From the NCBI GenBank assembly GCA_035547695.1, contig DASZUK010000056.1:1-64000 (forward strand): DNA of 64,000 bases. The letters run 5' to 3'. This document shows, one piece after another, positions 32,536-40,785 of the stretch (position 1 is its first letter; each line of letters begins with the position of its first letter). This DNA comes from DASZUK01 sp035547695. Lineage in GTDB: Bacteria; Actinomycetota; Acidimicrobiia; Acidimicrobiales; RAAP-2. Under the pieces are notes generated by a model. The model made no database searches. It was not told the DNA's origin and saw nothing but the letters and a program-made list of their open reading frames with translations. A program made the translations under genes and the position numbers.

Positions 32536-34529
32536 CGGTGGCTCCGGTCGACGCCCGGCGGTGCCTGCCAGGCGGTGGCCTGGGCGAGTGGGGACACCGG
32601 GACGGTGGGTTCGACGGCGCCCGTCAACGTCACGGTGAAGATGGTACCGACGCCCTCCACGCTGTCGAAGGACACCTCGCCGCCGTGCAGCTCGGCCACC
32701 CGGCGGACGATGGCCAGCCCCAGGCCGGAGCCGGCGGTGGACCGCTGCCGGGCGTTGGAGGCCCGGAAGAACCGCTGGAACAGGTTGCCCTGCTCCTCCA
32801 CCGGGATGCCGATCCCGGTGTCGGACACCTCGAGCACCCAGCCGCGGTCGGTGGGGCGGGCGGCGATCGATGCCCGGCCGCCCGGCGGGGTGAACTTGAC
32901 GGCGTTGGCCAGCAGGTTGTCCACCATCTGTCCCAGCCGGCCGACGTCACCGAGCAGGGGCGGGCCGGGCTGGGTGTGCACCTGCAGGTCCACGCCGTTC
33001 TCGACGGCCACCGGGTGGATGGAGGAGGCGGCCTGGTCGACCAGGGCGGCCAGGTCCACCGGTTCGAGGGTTGTCTGCACCACGTTGGACTCCAGCCGGT
33101 CCAGCAGCAGCAGGTCGTCGACCAGCCGGAGCAGCCGCTCGGTGTTCCGGCCGATGATGTCCAGGAACTCGACCTGCTCCTGCAGGCTGTCCACGCCGAG
33201 CCCCTCCCGGAGGAGCTGGGTGAAGCTGACGATGGAGGTCAGCGGGGTCCGCAGCTCGTGGGAGACCGAGGCCACCAGCCCGGACTTCAGGGCGTCCAGC
33301 TCGGTCAGCCGGGCGTTCTGCTGCTTCTCCATCTCCAGCAGGTACTCCCGCTCGGCGGCGACCGCCAGCTCCTCGGTGCGGTCGCGGACCAGCCACATGT
33401 TGCCCCGGTACTCCCCGTCGGCCTTGATGGGGATGAAGGTGGCGGCGATCGTCCGCCCGTCGGCGAGAGCGAAGTGCGCCTCGGCCACCGGGGCCCGGTC
33501 GGCCACGATCTCCACGATGCGGGCAGTGGCCTCCTCAGGGTCGGCCATGACCTGCAACAACCGGCCCAGGGTCTCCGGGGCGACCTCCCCCAGCAGGTCC
33601 TCCGGGGTGCCGTCGAAGGCCATGATGTCCACGAAGGCCCGGTTGACCGCGATGGTGGTGCCGCGCTGGTCGCTGATGCGGACCCCGAGGTGGACGCTGC
33701 CGATGAGGGCGGCCAGCCGGCTGCTGACCGACAGCAGCTCCTCCTCGGTCTCGTGCCGGGCGGTGACGTCGCGGCTGTGCAGCACGATGCCGCCGACGGC
33801 GGGCTCGTCCACCAGGTTGGCCCCGGTGGTCTCCACCCACCGGGTGGACCCGTCGGCCAGGGTGACGCGGACCTCGTAGAGGCGGCCGAAGGACCCGTCC
33901 CGGCGGGCGGCCAGGTCCAAGAAGGCGTCCTTGGCCACCTGCCGGTCGTCGGGGTGGATGACGGACACGAAGGACCCGTCGGCCAGGTCGTCCTCCGACA
34001 GGCCCAGCAGCCGGGTGGCGTTGGGGGTGGTGGACCGCCAGGTGCCGTCGGGCTCCAGGATGGTGATGACGTCGGCGGAGTTGTCGAAGATCATCTGCAG
34101 CCGCCGTTCGCTGCGACGCAGGGCCTCCTCGGCCTCCTTGTGCTCGGTCAGGTCGACGGCGGCCAGCAGCCAGCGGTCGATCCGGCCGTCGGCGTCCCGG
34201 AGGGGGGTGACGTCGGCGCTGGTCCAGGTGACCCGGCCGTCGGGGGCCACCACCCGGCCCTCGTGCCGGACGCCGCGCCCGGCACGCACCGCCTCCCGGC
34301 CGGCGGCCACCGCCGCCTCGCGGTCGTCGTCGTGGAGCAGCTCGGTCCAGTGCCGCCCGACGGCCCGCTCCTCGGGCCAGCCGGTCATGGCACACCAGCA
34401 GGGGCTGGCGTGGAGGATGCGGCCGTCGGCGTCGAGAAGGGCCATGGGCACCAGGTGGCCCAGGGCGTCGGCTGCGGCACCGTCCGTCCAGACGGACTGC
34501 TCGCCTGCGCTCCCCCCGGCTTCGGTCAT
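32532..34529 (-). CDS. cytoplasmic PAS-domain sensor histidine kinase
   Basis: 665 residues with no transmembrane segment. Three PAS domains are visible (about 20-140, 150-270 and 285-400; for example DGRILHASPCWCAMTGWPEE and GTWRSTTPNATRLLGLSEDD). HisKA holds the phospho-acceptor in SHELRTPLTSIV, and HATPase_c holds DNLLANAVKFTPP, DTGIGIP and GSGLGLAI. It should autophosphorylate in response to a cytoplasmic signal (redox, light or ligand) and pass phosphate to the coupled regulator. ATG at 34529 is chosen as the first start close to the first PAS domain. Confidence 0.92.
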   Translation of the reverse strand: MTEAGGSAGEQSVWTDGAAADALGHLVPMALLDADGRILHASPCWCAMTGWPEERAVGRHWTELLHDDDREAAVAAGREAVRAGRGVRHEGRVVAPDGRVTWTSADVTPLRDADGRIDRWLLAAVDLTEHKEAEEALRRSERRLQMIFDNSADVITILEPDGTWRSTTPNATRLLGLSEDDLADGSFVSVIHPDDRQVAKDAFLDLAARRDGSFGRLYEVRVTLADGSTRWVETTGANLVDEPAVGGIVLHSRDVTARHETEEELLSVSSRLAALIGSVHLGVRISDQRGTTIAVNRAFVDIMAFDGTPEDLLGEVAPETLGRLLQVMADPEEATARIVEIVADRAPVAEAHFALADGRTIAATFIPIKADGEYRGNMWLVRDRTEELAVAAEREYLLEMEKQQNARLTELDALKSGLVASVSHELRTPLTSIVSFTQLLREGLGVDSLQEQVEFLDIIGRNTERLLRLVDDLLLLDRLESNVVQTTLEPVDLAALVDQAASSIHPVAVENGVDLQVHTQPGPPLLGDVGRLGQMVDNLLANAVKFTPPGGRASIAARPTDRGWVLEVSDTGIGIPVEEQGNLFQRFFRASNARQRSTAGSGLGLAIVRRVAELHGGEVSFDSVEGVGTIFTVTLTGAVEPTVPVSPLAQATAWQAPPGVDRSHR

Positions 34530-34727
34530 ACTGCGCCGCCCTTTTCCCAGCTCCCCGGTGAGACTACTGCCACCGGGGGGCCACTGGCTTCCCACCCACC
34601 GTCCACCAGCCGCCGGCCGCCGCCCACCAGCCACACCGCCGTTGCCGGGCCGCCCGGAGCGGCGGCCGGCCGGGGCCGGCGGCGATACCCTGTGCGGCCA
34701 GGGCCGGGCGCTCAGCCGGACCGGCCG

Positions 34728-34812
34728 GGAGGGATGGCAGAGCGGACGAATGCGCGGCTCTTGAAAAGCCGTGGGGCTCCGGTCCCCGTGGGTTCGAATC
34801 CCACTCCCTCCG
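34728..34812 (+). tRNA. tRNA-Ser(UGA)
   Basis: 85 nt. Acceptor stem GGAGGGA/TCCCTCC, discriminator G and T-loop GGTTCGAATCC are intact; a long variable arm (ggggctccggtcccc) marks a class II tRNA. The anticodon loop CTTGAAA sits on the stem CGGCT/AGCCG and reads TGA, so it decodes UCA serine codons. CCA is not encoded. TACCCT at about 34686 is a possible -10 box. The rest of 34530-34727 shows no gene. Confidence 0.97.
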
Positions 34813-34817
34813 CCCAG

Positions 34818-35072
34818 CTAGCACGCCCGAGCTGGTTCTTCAGGCGGTGACAGCCCCCTGACCAGCTCGGCCGGGTCGATGTCGAGCCCGGCCGCCAGCT
34901 TCAGCACGTTGTGCAGGCTCAGGTTTCGCTGTCCACGTTCGACTTGGCCCAAGAACGTCCAATGGACGCCGGCCTGGTCGGCCAGGGCTTCCTGGCTCAG
35001 GTGCAGCTCCTGGCGCCGACGCCGAACTCGTTCCCCGAAGATCCCGGCCGCCGCTGAGATCGGTTCTGCCAT
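34818..35072 (-). CDS. small XRE-family transcriptional regulator
   Basis: 84 residues, essentially one HTH_3 domain: FGERVRRRRQELHLSQEALADQAG, HWTFLGQVERGQRN, LHNVLKLAAGL. Its stop lies just after tRNA-Ser. It diverges from a GT-C-like gene, and the 95-bp gap holds two direct repeats that may be its binding sites. ATG 35072 is chosen; a GTG at 35087 would add five residues. Confidence 0.85.
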   Translation of the reverse strand: MAEPISAAAGIFGERVRRRRQELHLSQEALADQAGVHWTFLGQVERGQRNLSLHNVLKLAAGLDIDPAELVRGLSPPEEPARAC

Positions 35073-35111
35073 CCCGCAACCCCACACCCCCCGATCGTCC
35101 GTGACTAGAGC

Positions 35112-35138
35112 GTTTACATCCCATGAGTTTGCATCCCA
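35112..35138. promoter_or_regulatory. Direct-repeat operator candidate (GTTTRCATCCCA x2)
   Basis: gtttacatccca (35112-35123) and gtttgcatccca (35127-35138) are spaced 15 bp apart in the divergent region between the XRE gene and the GT-C-like gene. Spacing of about one and a half helical turns and the position suggest a regulator site. Confidence 0.45.
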
Positions 35139-35153
35139 ACTAAATACGTCCTA

Positions 35154-35159
35154 TACACT
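35154..35159 (+). promoter_or_regulatory. -10 box (TACACT within TATACACT), promoter of GT-C-like gene
   Basis: TACACT ends 8 nt before the ATG at 35168, just downstream of the direct-repeat operator. Confidence 0.5.
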
Positions 35160-35167
35160 CTTCCCCC

Positions 35168-36940
35168 ATGCCACCGGGGGTTCGAGTCGTCGGCGGTGCT
35201 GGCCGGGACAATCCCGGACCGCCCGCATCACTGGACGTCCCGGTCGGCGAGCCCACAGCCCGACCGCTGCCAAGCCCGGCCCGGCAGGGACGGCGACGAA
35301 CGTGCCGCGCTGCCGGCCTGGCGGTGTGGGCGGTGACCGCCATCGCCCTCGGCGTCGGCGTCGCCCTCCGCGCGTGGTACGCGTTCCACTGGCCGATCAC
35401 GGCCGACGAATCGATCGTCGGCCTCATGTCCCGGCAGATCCTGCAGGGGCACTTCTCGGCGTTCTACTGGGGGCAGGTCTACGGCGGTGCGGAGCCGTAC
35501 CCGGTGGCCGTGCTGGCGGCCATCACCAGGTCGACGGTGTGGGCGCTCAAACTGACCCCGATCCTGCTGTCAGCCGGGGCGGCGGTGCTCACGTGGCGCA
35601 TCGCCAGACGGCTGGTGCCAGATGCCCGGTTGGCGGCGCTGGCCGGGGCCCTGGTGTGGGCGGCGCCACAGTCGGCGGTCGTCAACTCGACGGTCGAGAT
35701 GGGCTTCCGGGGCGTCACCCTGGTCTGTGGGCTCGGGCTCGTCCTGGTCGCCCTGCGGCTGTTCGACGGCCGCCGGAGCTGGCGGGCGTTCGGGGGGCTC
35801 GGCTTGCTGGCCGGCGTCGGCTGGTGGTCGTCGCCCGAGATCGTCTACTTCGCAGTGCCGGCGGTGGTGCTCGTCGGGGTGGCCATCCACGGGGACCCCG
35901 AGCTCGGTCACCTGCGGCGGTGGGGCACGCGCCTGGCGCTCACCGTGGTGGCCGCCGTGGTGGGAGCGCTGCCCTGGCTGTGGGCCAACGTCGTGTCCGG
36001 CTGGCACTCGCTCACTATCGGCGCGTTCCAGGTGCCACCCGACGCGCCGGGCTACAGCGGTCGCCTGCGGCTGTTCTTCGAGTACATGCTGCCGATGCTG
36101 TTCAGCCTGCGGGCCCAGCAGACCGGCGACTGGCTGGTGCGGCGAGGGGTCTGCCTCGTCCTGCTGGCCCTGTTGTCACTGGCCTTGCTCGGAGCACTGG
36201 TGCTCAGTTGGCTCAGGGACGGCCGCAGCCGGGCGCTGGCGATCGGGGTGATCGCCTTTCCGTTCCTCATGGCCTTGTCGCCGGCAACCTGGTTTTGGGG
36301 TGACGGCCGCTACGCCGACCTCGCCGTTCCCCTGATCGTCTTGGTGCTGGTCGTCGGCTGCGCCGAGGTCGCCGGCCGGCTCTGGCACGGGCGGCGCGGG
36401 CAGAGCCGGAAGGTCAGCGCTCGACGGCTGGCCATGGCCACCCTCGGCCTGGTCATGGTGGCGCTCACGGTGGCCAACTTCGCCGGCTACGTGGCCCCTG
36501 GCGACTCGTTCTTCACCGGCTGGACGAACCCGGATGCCCCGACCGACCGGGCCATCGCCGACCTGGAAGCCGACGGCGTCACGGCGGGCTACGCCGACTA
36601 CTGGGTGGCCTACCGGCTCGACCTGCTCGGCGACGGACGACTGCAGATCACGACGGCGGGGAGCGATGTCAACCGGTGGTCGGCCCTGAACACCGTGGTG
36701 GACGATGCCCGGTCGCCAGCTTGGCTGTTCGTGACACCGGCTGGCCAAGGCCCCCAGCAGTTTGGTGCAACCGTCTACATCCAAGGCCCGGACGGCCTGA
36801 GCCAAACCGCGTTCGTAGCCGACCTCAACCGGTTGGGCATTGGCTACCGGTTGGTCGACGCCGGCCTCGTTCGAGCGGTCATCCCGGATCGGCGAGTGAC
36901 GCCGAGGCAAATTTTTTCGTTTGGCAGCGTCGAGTCCTGA
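35168..36940 (+). CDS. polytopic GT-C-fold (glycosyltransferase 39-like) membrane protein
   Basis: 590 residues. A Pro/Arg-rich cytoplasmic N-terminus (1-48) precedes about ten to twelve helices. The first luminal loop has PITADESIVGLMSRQIL, matching the acidic catalytic loop motif (D-E) of GT39/ArnT-type transferases that use polyprenyl-phosphate sugars. A soluble C-terminal domain (about 450-590) lies outside. It probably glycosylates a surface protein or polymer; the acceptor is unknown. A methyltransferase follows 10 bp downstream. AT content is slightly above the neighbours, consistent with an accessory segment. Confidence 0.75.
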   Translation: MPPGVRVVGGAGRDNPGPPASLDVPVGEPTARPLPSPARQGRRRTCRAAGLAVWAVTAIALGVGVALRAWYAFHWPITADESIVGLMSRQILQGHFSAFYWGQVYGGAEPYPVAVLAAITRSTVWALKLTPILLSAGAAVLTWRIARRLVPDARLAALAGALVWAAPQSAVVNSTVEMGFRGVTLVCGLGLVLVALRLFDGRRSWRAFGGLGLLAGVGWWSSPEIVYFAVPAVVLVGVAIHGDPELGHLRRWGTRLALTVVAAVVGALPWLWANVVSGWHSLTIGAFQVPPDAPGYSGRLRLFFEYMLPMLFSLRAQQTGDWLVRRGVCLVLLALLSLALLGALVLSWLRDGRSRALAIGVIAFPFLMALSPATWFWGDGRYADLAVPLIVLVLVVGCAEVAGRLWHGRRGQSRKVSARRLAMATLGLVMVALTVANFAGYVAPGDSFFTGWTNPDAPTDRAIADLEADGVTAGYADYWVAYRLDLLGDGRLQITTAGSDVNRWSALNTVVDDARSPAWLFVTPAGQGPQQFGATVYIQGPDGLSQTAFVADLNRLGIGYRLVDAGLVRAVIPDRRVTPRQIFSFGSVES

Positions 36941-36950
36941 GGCCGACCCC

Positions 36951-37721
36951 ATGGCCGATGTCGTCGTCAGCCGTTGCGCCCTGCCGCCGGGCACCAACCA
37001 GTACGACGCCCTGTGCCAGTGGGTGGACGAGCTGGTGACCGCACGGACCCGACTGCTGGACATCGGGGCCGGGGACGGGGACGACGACTACGCCGGCAGG
37101 CTCAAGGAGCTCGTCGGGCGCTACGTGGGCGTCGACCCCGACCCGGCCACCGCCCACAACGCGGTGCTCGACGACTGGTACGAGGGCACGATCGAGGCCT
37201 ACGCCGCCGAGGTCGGCGAGCCGTTCGACGTGGCCCTGGCGATCTACGTCGTGGAGCACGTCGCCGATCCGGTGGCCTTCCTGACGGCTGCCCGTCGTTG
37301 CCTCGAACCGGGAGGCAGCCTGTTCGTGCTCACGCCCAATCTCTGGCACTACTTCGCCCCGCTGTCGTGGCTCACCGCCCGGCTGCACATCGACGGACAG
37401 GTCTTGCGCTGGCTCCGGGCCGCCCGGCCCGAAACCCACGACGCCGCCCACTTTCCGACCAGCTACCGCATGAACTCCGTGACGGCGTTCACCAAGCACG
37501 CCCGGCGGGCCGGCTTCGTCCAGGTGGATGTCCGACACCTGGACGACCCCGGCATCTTCGAGGCGTACTTTCCCGGCCGGCTGGTGACGCTGCCCCGCGG
37601 CTACTCCCGGCTGGTGCGCCGGCTGGCGCTGGCCGGGACCTACGGCACGCTGCTCTGCCGGCTGGTGGCAAATGGGGACTCTCTCTCGGCGTCCCCATCG
37701 TCGTCGGCGCGCCCTTCGTAG
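36951..37721 (+). CDS. SAM-dependent methyltransferase (class I)
   Basis: 256 residues. Motif I reads LLDIGAGDGDDDY (about 33-45), then YVGVDPDP, and the motif-IV region is FDVALAIYVVEHVADPVAFL, followed by LEPGGSLFVLTPN. This is the Methyltransf_11/23 style seen in cell-surface glycan clusters. The substrate is probably a glycan or lipid-linked sugar made with the preceding GT-C protein; this is inferred from context. ATG at 36951 is chosen; an in-frame TTG at 36921 lies inside the upstream gene. Confidence 0.85.
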   Translation: MADVVVSRCALPPGTNQYDALCQWVDELVTARTRLLDIGAGDGDDDYAGRLKELVGRYVGVDPDPATAHNAVLDDWYEGTIEAYAAEVGEPFDVALAIYVVEHVADPVAFLTAARRCLEPGGSLFVLTPNLWHYFAPLSWLTARLHIDGQVLRWLRAARPETHDAAHFPTSYRMNSVTAFTKHARRAGFVQVDVRHLDDPGIFEAYFPGRLVTLPRGYSRLVRRLALAGTYGTLLCRLVANGDSLSASPSSSARPS

Positions 37722-37746
37722 ACCGCGGCCGGACGCCCGCCCCCCT

Positions 37747-37797
37747 GGGGCTCAGCCGTCCGGGCTCAGCCGATCTGGGGCTCAGCCGATCTGGGCG
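37747..37797. repeat. Tandem repeats copying the pheA stop region
   Basis: Units of gctcagccgatctggg and the shorter gctcagccgtccgg recur three times; the pheA stop (37782-37784) lies in the last unit. The gap 37722-37781 holds nothing else. Confidence 0.8.
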
Positions 37798-38729
37798 CGG
37801 AGGCCGGACAGCCAGGCGTCGGCCTCCTTCCAGGCCCGGTCGGCCTCCTGCCGGCGGGCCGGGGCGTGGCGGCCGGCGGCGGGGTAGGACCCCAGGAACT
37901 TGACGCCGGCCAGCTCGGCGTGGAGGTCGCGGAGGCAGTCGGCCACCACCTCGTCGGCCAGGTGGCCGGAGAGGTCGATGGCGAAGCAGTAGTCCCCCAG
38001 CCCCCGCTTGGTCGGCCGGGACTCCAGCCGGGTCAGGTTGATGTTGCGGGCGGCGAACTGGCCCAGGATGCCGTGGAGGCTGCCGGGGTGGTCGTCGCTC
38101 TGGAAGCAGACGATGCTGGTGCGGTCGTGGCCGGTGGGGGCCGGCACCCCGGTGGCGGCGACGGCCAGGAACCGGGTCTGGTTGTCCGGGAAGTCCTCGA
38201 CGTCCTCGGCCAGCAGGCGCAGGCCGTACAGGTCGGCGGCCAGCCGGGGGGCCACTGCCGCGGCCCCCGGCTCGGGGTGCTCGCCCAACTGCCGGGCGGC
38301 GTCGGCGGTGGAGTTGGCCGCGACCAGCTCCACCCCGTCGAGGCGGTCGGCGAGGAACCGCCGGCACTGGGCCAGGGCCACCGGGAAGGACAGCACCCGG
38401 CGGACCGCGGCCAGGTCGGTGCCCGGCGGGGCCATCAGGTGCAGGTGGACGTCGAGGACCACCTCGCGCTGGACCAGGAGGTCGAAGTCGAAGATCAGGG
38501 CGTCCAGGGTGTCGCGGACCGTGCCGTCGATGGCGTTCTCGATCGGCACGAACCCCAGGTCCACCTGGCCTCCGGCGACGGCTTCGAGGACGTCGACGAT
38601 GGTCGGCCGCGGCTCCAGGGCGGCCGCGGCGTAGTCCGGCTGGGTGAGCAGGGCCTCTTCGGTGAAGGTGCCGGCCGGCCCGAAGAAGGCCACCGAGGTC
38701 ACAGAGGGCGTCACGTCCGGTCGGGCCAT
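37782..38729 (-). CDS. pheA: prephenate dehydratase
   Basis: 315 residues. The PDT domain (about 12-190) starts FFGPAGTFTEEAL and includes VPIENAIDG, NSTADAAR and the catalytic NQTRFLAV. An ACT domain (about 205-285) carries the phenylalanine-binding ESRPTK motif. It converts prephenate to phenylpyruvate and is feedback-inhibited by phenylalanine. Start ATG at 38729 has TATTCT 6 nt upstream and no SD, fitting a leaderless mRNA. Confidence 0.96.
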   Translation of the reverse strand: MARPDVTPSVTSVAFFGPAGTFTEEALLTQPDYAAAALEPRPTIVDVLEAVAGGQVDLGFVPIENAIDGTVRDTLDALIFDFDLLVQREVVLDVHLHLMAPPGTDLAAVRRVLSFPVALAQCRRFLADRLDGVELVAANSTADAARQLGEHPEPGAAAVAPRLAADLYGLRLLAEDVEDFPDNQTRFLAVAATGVPAPTGHDRTSIVCFQSDDHPGSLHGILGQFAARNINLTRLESRPTKRGLGDYCFAIDLSGHLADEVVADCLRDLHAELAGVKFLGSYPAAGRHAPARRQEADRAWKEADAWLSGLRAQIG

Positions 38730-38735
38730 TCGAGG

Positions 38736-38745
38736 AGAATAGTGA
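38736..38745. promoter_or_regulatory. Overlapping divergent -10 boxes of pheA and larB
   Basis: agaatagtga gives TATTCT on the minus strand, 6 nt from the pheA start, and TAGTGA on the plus strand, 4 nt from the larB start. The boxes share a TA pair, a bidirectional promoter layout. Confidence 0.45.
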
Positions 38746-38749
38746 CCGC

Positions 38750-39511
38750 ATGGACGAACCCGCGTTGCGCCAACTGATCGATGACCTGGCCGCCGGCCGC
38801 TGCTCCCCGGACGACGCCGTCCGGCGGCTGCGCCGGCTGCCGTACGCCGACCTGGGGTTCGCCCGGGTGGACCACCACCGGGCGCTCCGGCAGGGGTTGC
38901 CGGAGGCGGTGTACGGGCCGGGGAAGACGGCGGCGCAGTGCGCGGCCATCGTGGTGGAGCTGCTGGACCACGGCACCGGCCCGGTGCTGCTCACCAGGGC
39001 CGACGCCGCCCAGGTGGATGCGGCCGCCGCGGCGGCCGAAGCGGCCGGGCACGGCCCGGCCAAGGCCACCGGCACCGCCACCCTGGCCACCGCGGCCTGG
39101 CGGCCGGCACCGGCCCGGGCCGGGCAGGTGGTGGTGGTCACCGCCGGCACCGCCGACCTGCCGGTGGCCGAGGAGTGCGGGGCGGTGCTGGCCGCGCTGG
39201 GGTTCGCCCCGCGGCTACTGGCGGACTGCGGGGTGGCCGGCGTCCACCGGCTGCTGGGGTCGGTGGACCAACTGGCGGCCGCCGACGTGGTGGTGGTGGT
39301 GGCCGGCATGGAGGGGGCCCTGGCCAGCGTGGTCGGCGGCGTCACCGCGGCCCCGGTGGTGGCGGTGCCCACCTCCGTCGGGTACGGCGCCGGCCTGGAC
39401 GGCGTCACCGCGCTGCTGGCCATGCTGGCGTCCTGTGCCGCCGGCATCACCGTCGTCGGCATCGACAACGGCTACGGCGCCGCCTGCGCCGTCGCCCGCC
39501 TCCTCCGATGA
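38750..39511 (+). CDS. larB: LarB, nicotinic acid adenine dinucleotide carboxylase/hydrolase
   Basis: 253 residues. The C-terminal PurE-like domain (about 120-250) shows VVVVTAGTADLPVAEE, ADCGVAGVHR and VVAVPTSVGYGAG. LarB carboxylates the pyridinium ring of NaAD and cleaves it to start synthesis of the nickel-pincer nucleotide (NPN) cofactor of lactate racemase-type enzymes. Its stop overlaps larC as ATGA. larE lies about 8 kb away; no larA-like apoenzyme is in the window. Confidence 0.93.
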   Translation: MDEPALRQLIDDLAAGRCSPDDAVRRLRRLPYADLGFARVDHHRALRQGLPEAVYGPGKTAAQCAAIVVELLDHGTGPVLLTRADAAQVDAAAAAAEAAGHGPAKATGTATLATAAWRPAPARAGQVVVVTAGTADLPVAEECGAVLAALGFAPRLLADCGVAGVHRLLGSVDQLAAADVVVVVAGMEGALASVVGGVTAAPVVAVPTSVGYGAGLDGVTALLAMLASCAAGITVVGIDNGYGAACAVARLLR

Positions 39512-40785
39512 CCCCCGAAGACGTTCCCGCGGAAACGCCCGCCCCGCCCGGGCCTGTCAACATCGCCTGGTTCCACTGCTTCGCGGGCATCGCGGGGGAC
39601 ATGGCGCTGGGCGGCCTGCTGGACGCCGGAGCGGACCTGGACGAGGTGGTGGCGCTGGTCCGCCGGGTCCGGCTGCCGGGCTGGGAGCTGCGCTGCGAGC
39701 CGGTGCTGCGGGGCGGGATCGCCTGCACGCGGGCGGTGGTGGAGGTGGCGGCGGACGGCACCGCCCGCACCCACGGCCACATCGACGGGCTGCTGGCCGA
39801 GGCCGGCCTGCCGGACCGGGTGGAGCGGCGGGCCCGGGCCACCTTCGCCGCGCTGGCCCGGGTGGAAGGGGCGCTGCACCGCCAGGACCCGGCCGACGTC
39901 CATTTCCACGAGGTCGGCGGCCACGACGCGGTGGTGGACGTCGTCGGCACCATGGCGGCCCTGGAGGTCCTCGGGGTGGACCGGGTGGCCGCGTCGGCGG
40001 TGGCCACCGGCACCGGCACGGTGCGGTCGGCCCACGGCCTGCTGCCGAACCCGTCCCCGGCGGTGGTCCGGCTGCTGGAGGGGGTGCCGACCTACGGGCG
40101 GGACACCCCGGTGGAGCTGACCACCCCCACCGGGGCCGCAATGCTGGCCACCCTGGCCGGCGCCTTCGGGGCGCTGCCGCCGATGGCCATCACCGGGTCG
40201 GGGTTCGGGGCCGGCCGGAGCGAGCTGGACGACCTGCCCAACTGCACCCAGGTGGTGCTGGGCACGGCGGTGGCCGGGGACGGCGGCCGGGGACAGCCGG
40301 TGACGCAGTTGGAGGCCAACCTGGACGACGTCACCGGGGAGCAACTGGCCCATGCGGTGGGCTCGCTGCTGGACGCCGGCGCCCACGACGCCTGGGTGAC
40401 CCCGGCGGTGATGAAGAAAGGCCGGCCCGCCCACGTGCTGCACGTCCTGTGCGACCCGGCGCTGGTGCCGGCGCTGCGTTCGGTGATCGTCCACACCACC
40501 GGCACCTTCGGGGTGCGGGCGGTGGCCGCCGAACGGTGGCCGGTGGCCCGCCGGATGGCGGAGGTGGTCGTCGCCGGGGAGCCGGTCGGCATCAAGGTGG
40601 CCGCCGGCCGGGCCAAGCCCGAGTTCGACGACGTCGTCCGGGTGGCCGAGCGGACCGGGCGGCCCCCGGCGGAGGTGGCGGCGCTGGCCGAGGAGGCCTT
40701 CCGGCAGCACCGCGAGACCGGTGGACGGCACGGCGGGACCGGCGGGACCGGCGGGTACGGCGACGGGACCGGCGGCGGCGGGTGA
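39508..40785 (+). CDS. larC: LarC, nickel insertion protein for the NPN cofactor
   Basis: 425 residues in a single continuous frame, covering both LarC1- and LarC2-like parts; Lactobacillus plantarum needs a ribosomal frameshift for the same fusion. Early motif HCFAGIAGDMALGGLLDAG, then HFHEVGGHDAVVDVVG, and in the second half QLEANLDDVTGEQL. LarC is a CTP-dependent nickel cyclometallase. The extreme C-terminus is a Gly/Thr repeat (HGGTGGTGGYGDGTGGGG) that is probably disordered. Coupled to larB before it and to a secreted hydrolase after it. Confidence 0.94.
   Translation: MTPEDVPAETPAPPGPVNIAWFHCFAGIAGDMALGGLLDAGADLDEVVALVRRVRLPGWELRCEPVLRGGIACTRAVVEVAADGTARTHGHIDGLLAEAGLPDRVERRARATFAALARVEGALHRQDPADVHFHEVGGHDAVVDVVGTMAALEVLGVDRVAASAVATGTGTVRSAHGLLPNPSPAVVRLLEGVPTYGRDTPVELTTPTGAAMLATLAGAFGALPPMAITGSGFGAGRSELDDLPNCTQVVLGTAVAGDGGRGQPVTQLEANLDDVTGEQLAHAVGSLLDAGAHDAWVTPAVMKKGRPAHVLHVLCDPALVPALRSVIVHTTGTFGVRAVAAERWPVARRMAEVVVAGEPVGIKVAAGRAKPEFDDVVRVAERTGRPPAEVAALAEEAFRQHRETGGRHGGTGGTGGYGDGTGGGG

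Noticed and set aside
34790..35185. Integrase attachment repeats of the tRNA-Ser 3' end
   Set aside because: Only a short ttcga similarity recurs near 35177; no integrase and no full-length repeat of the tRNA end is present.
40700..40785. Frameshift or damage at the end of larC
   Set aside because: The Gly/Thr tail is in frame, the stop overlaps the next start by GTGA, and both proteins are intact.
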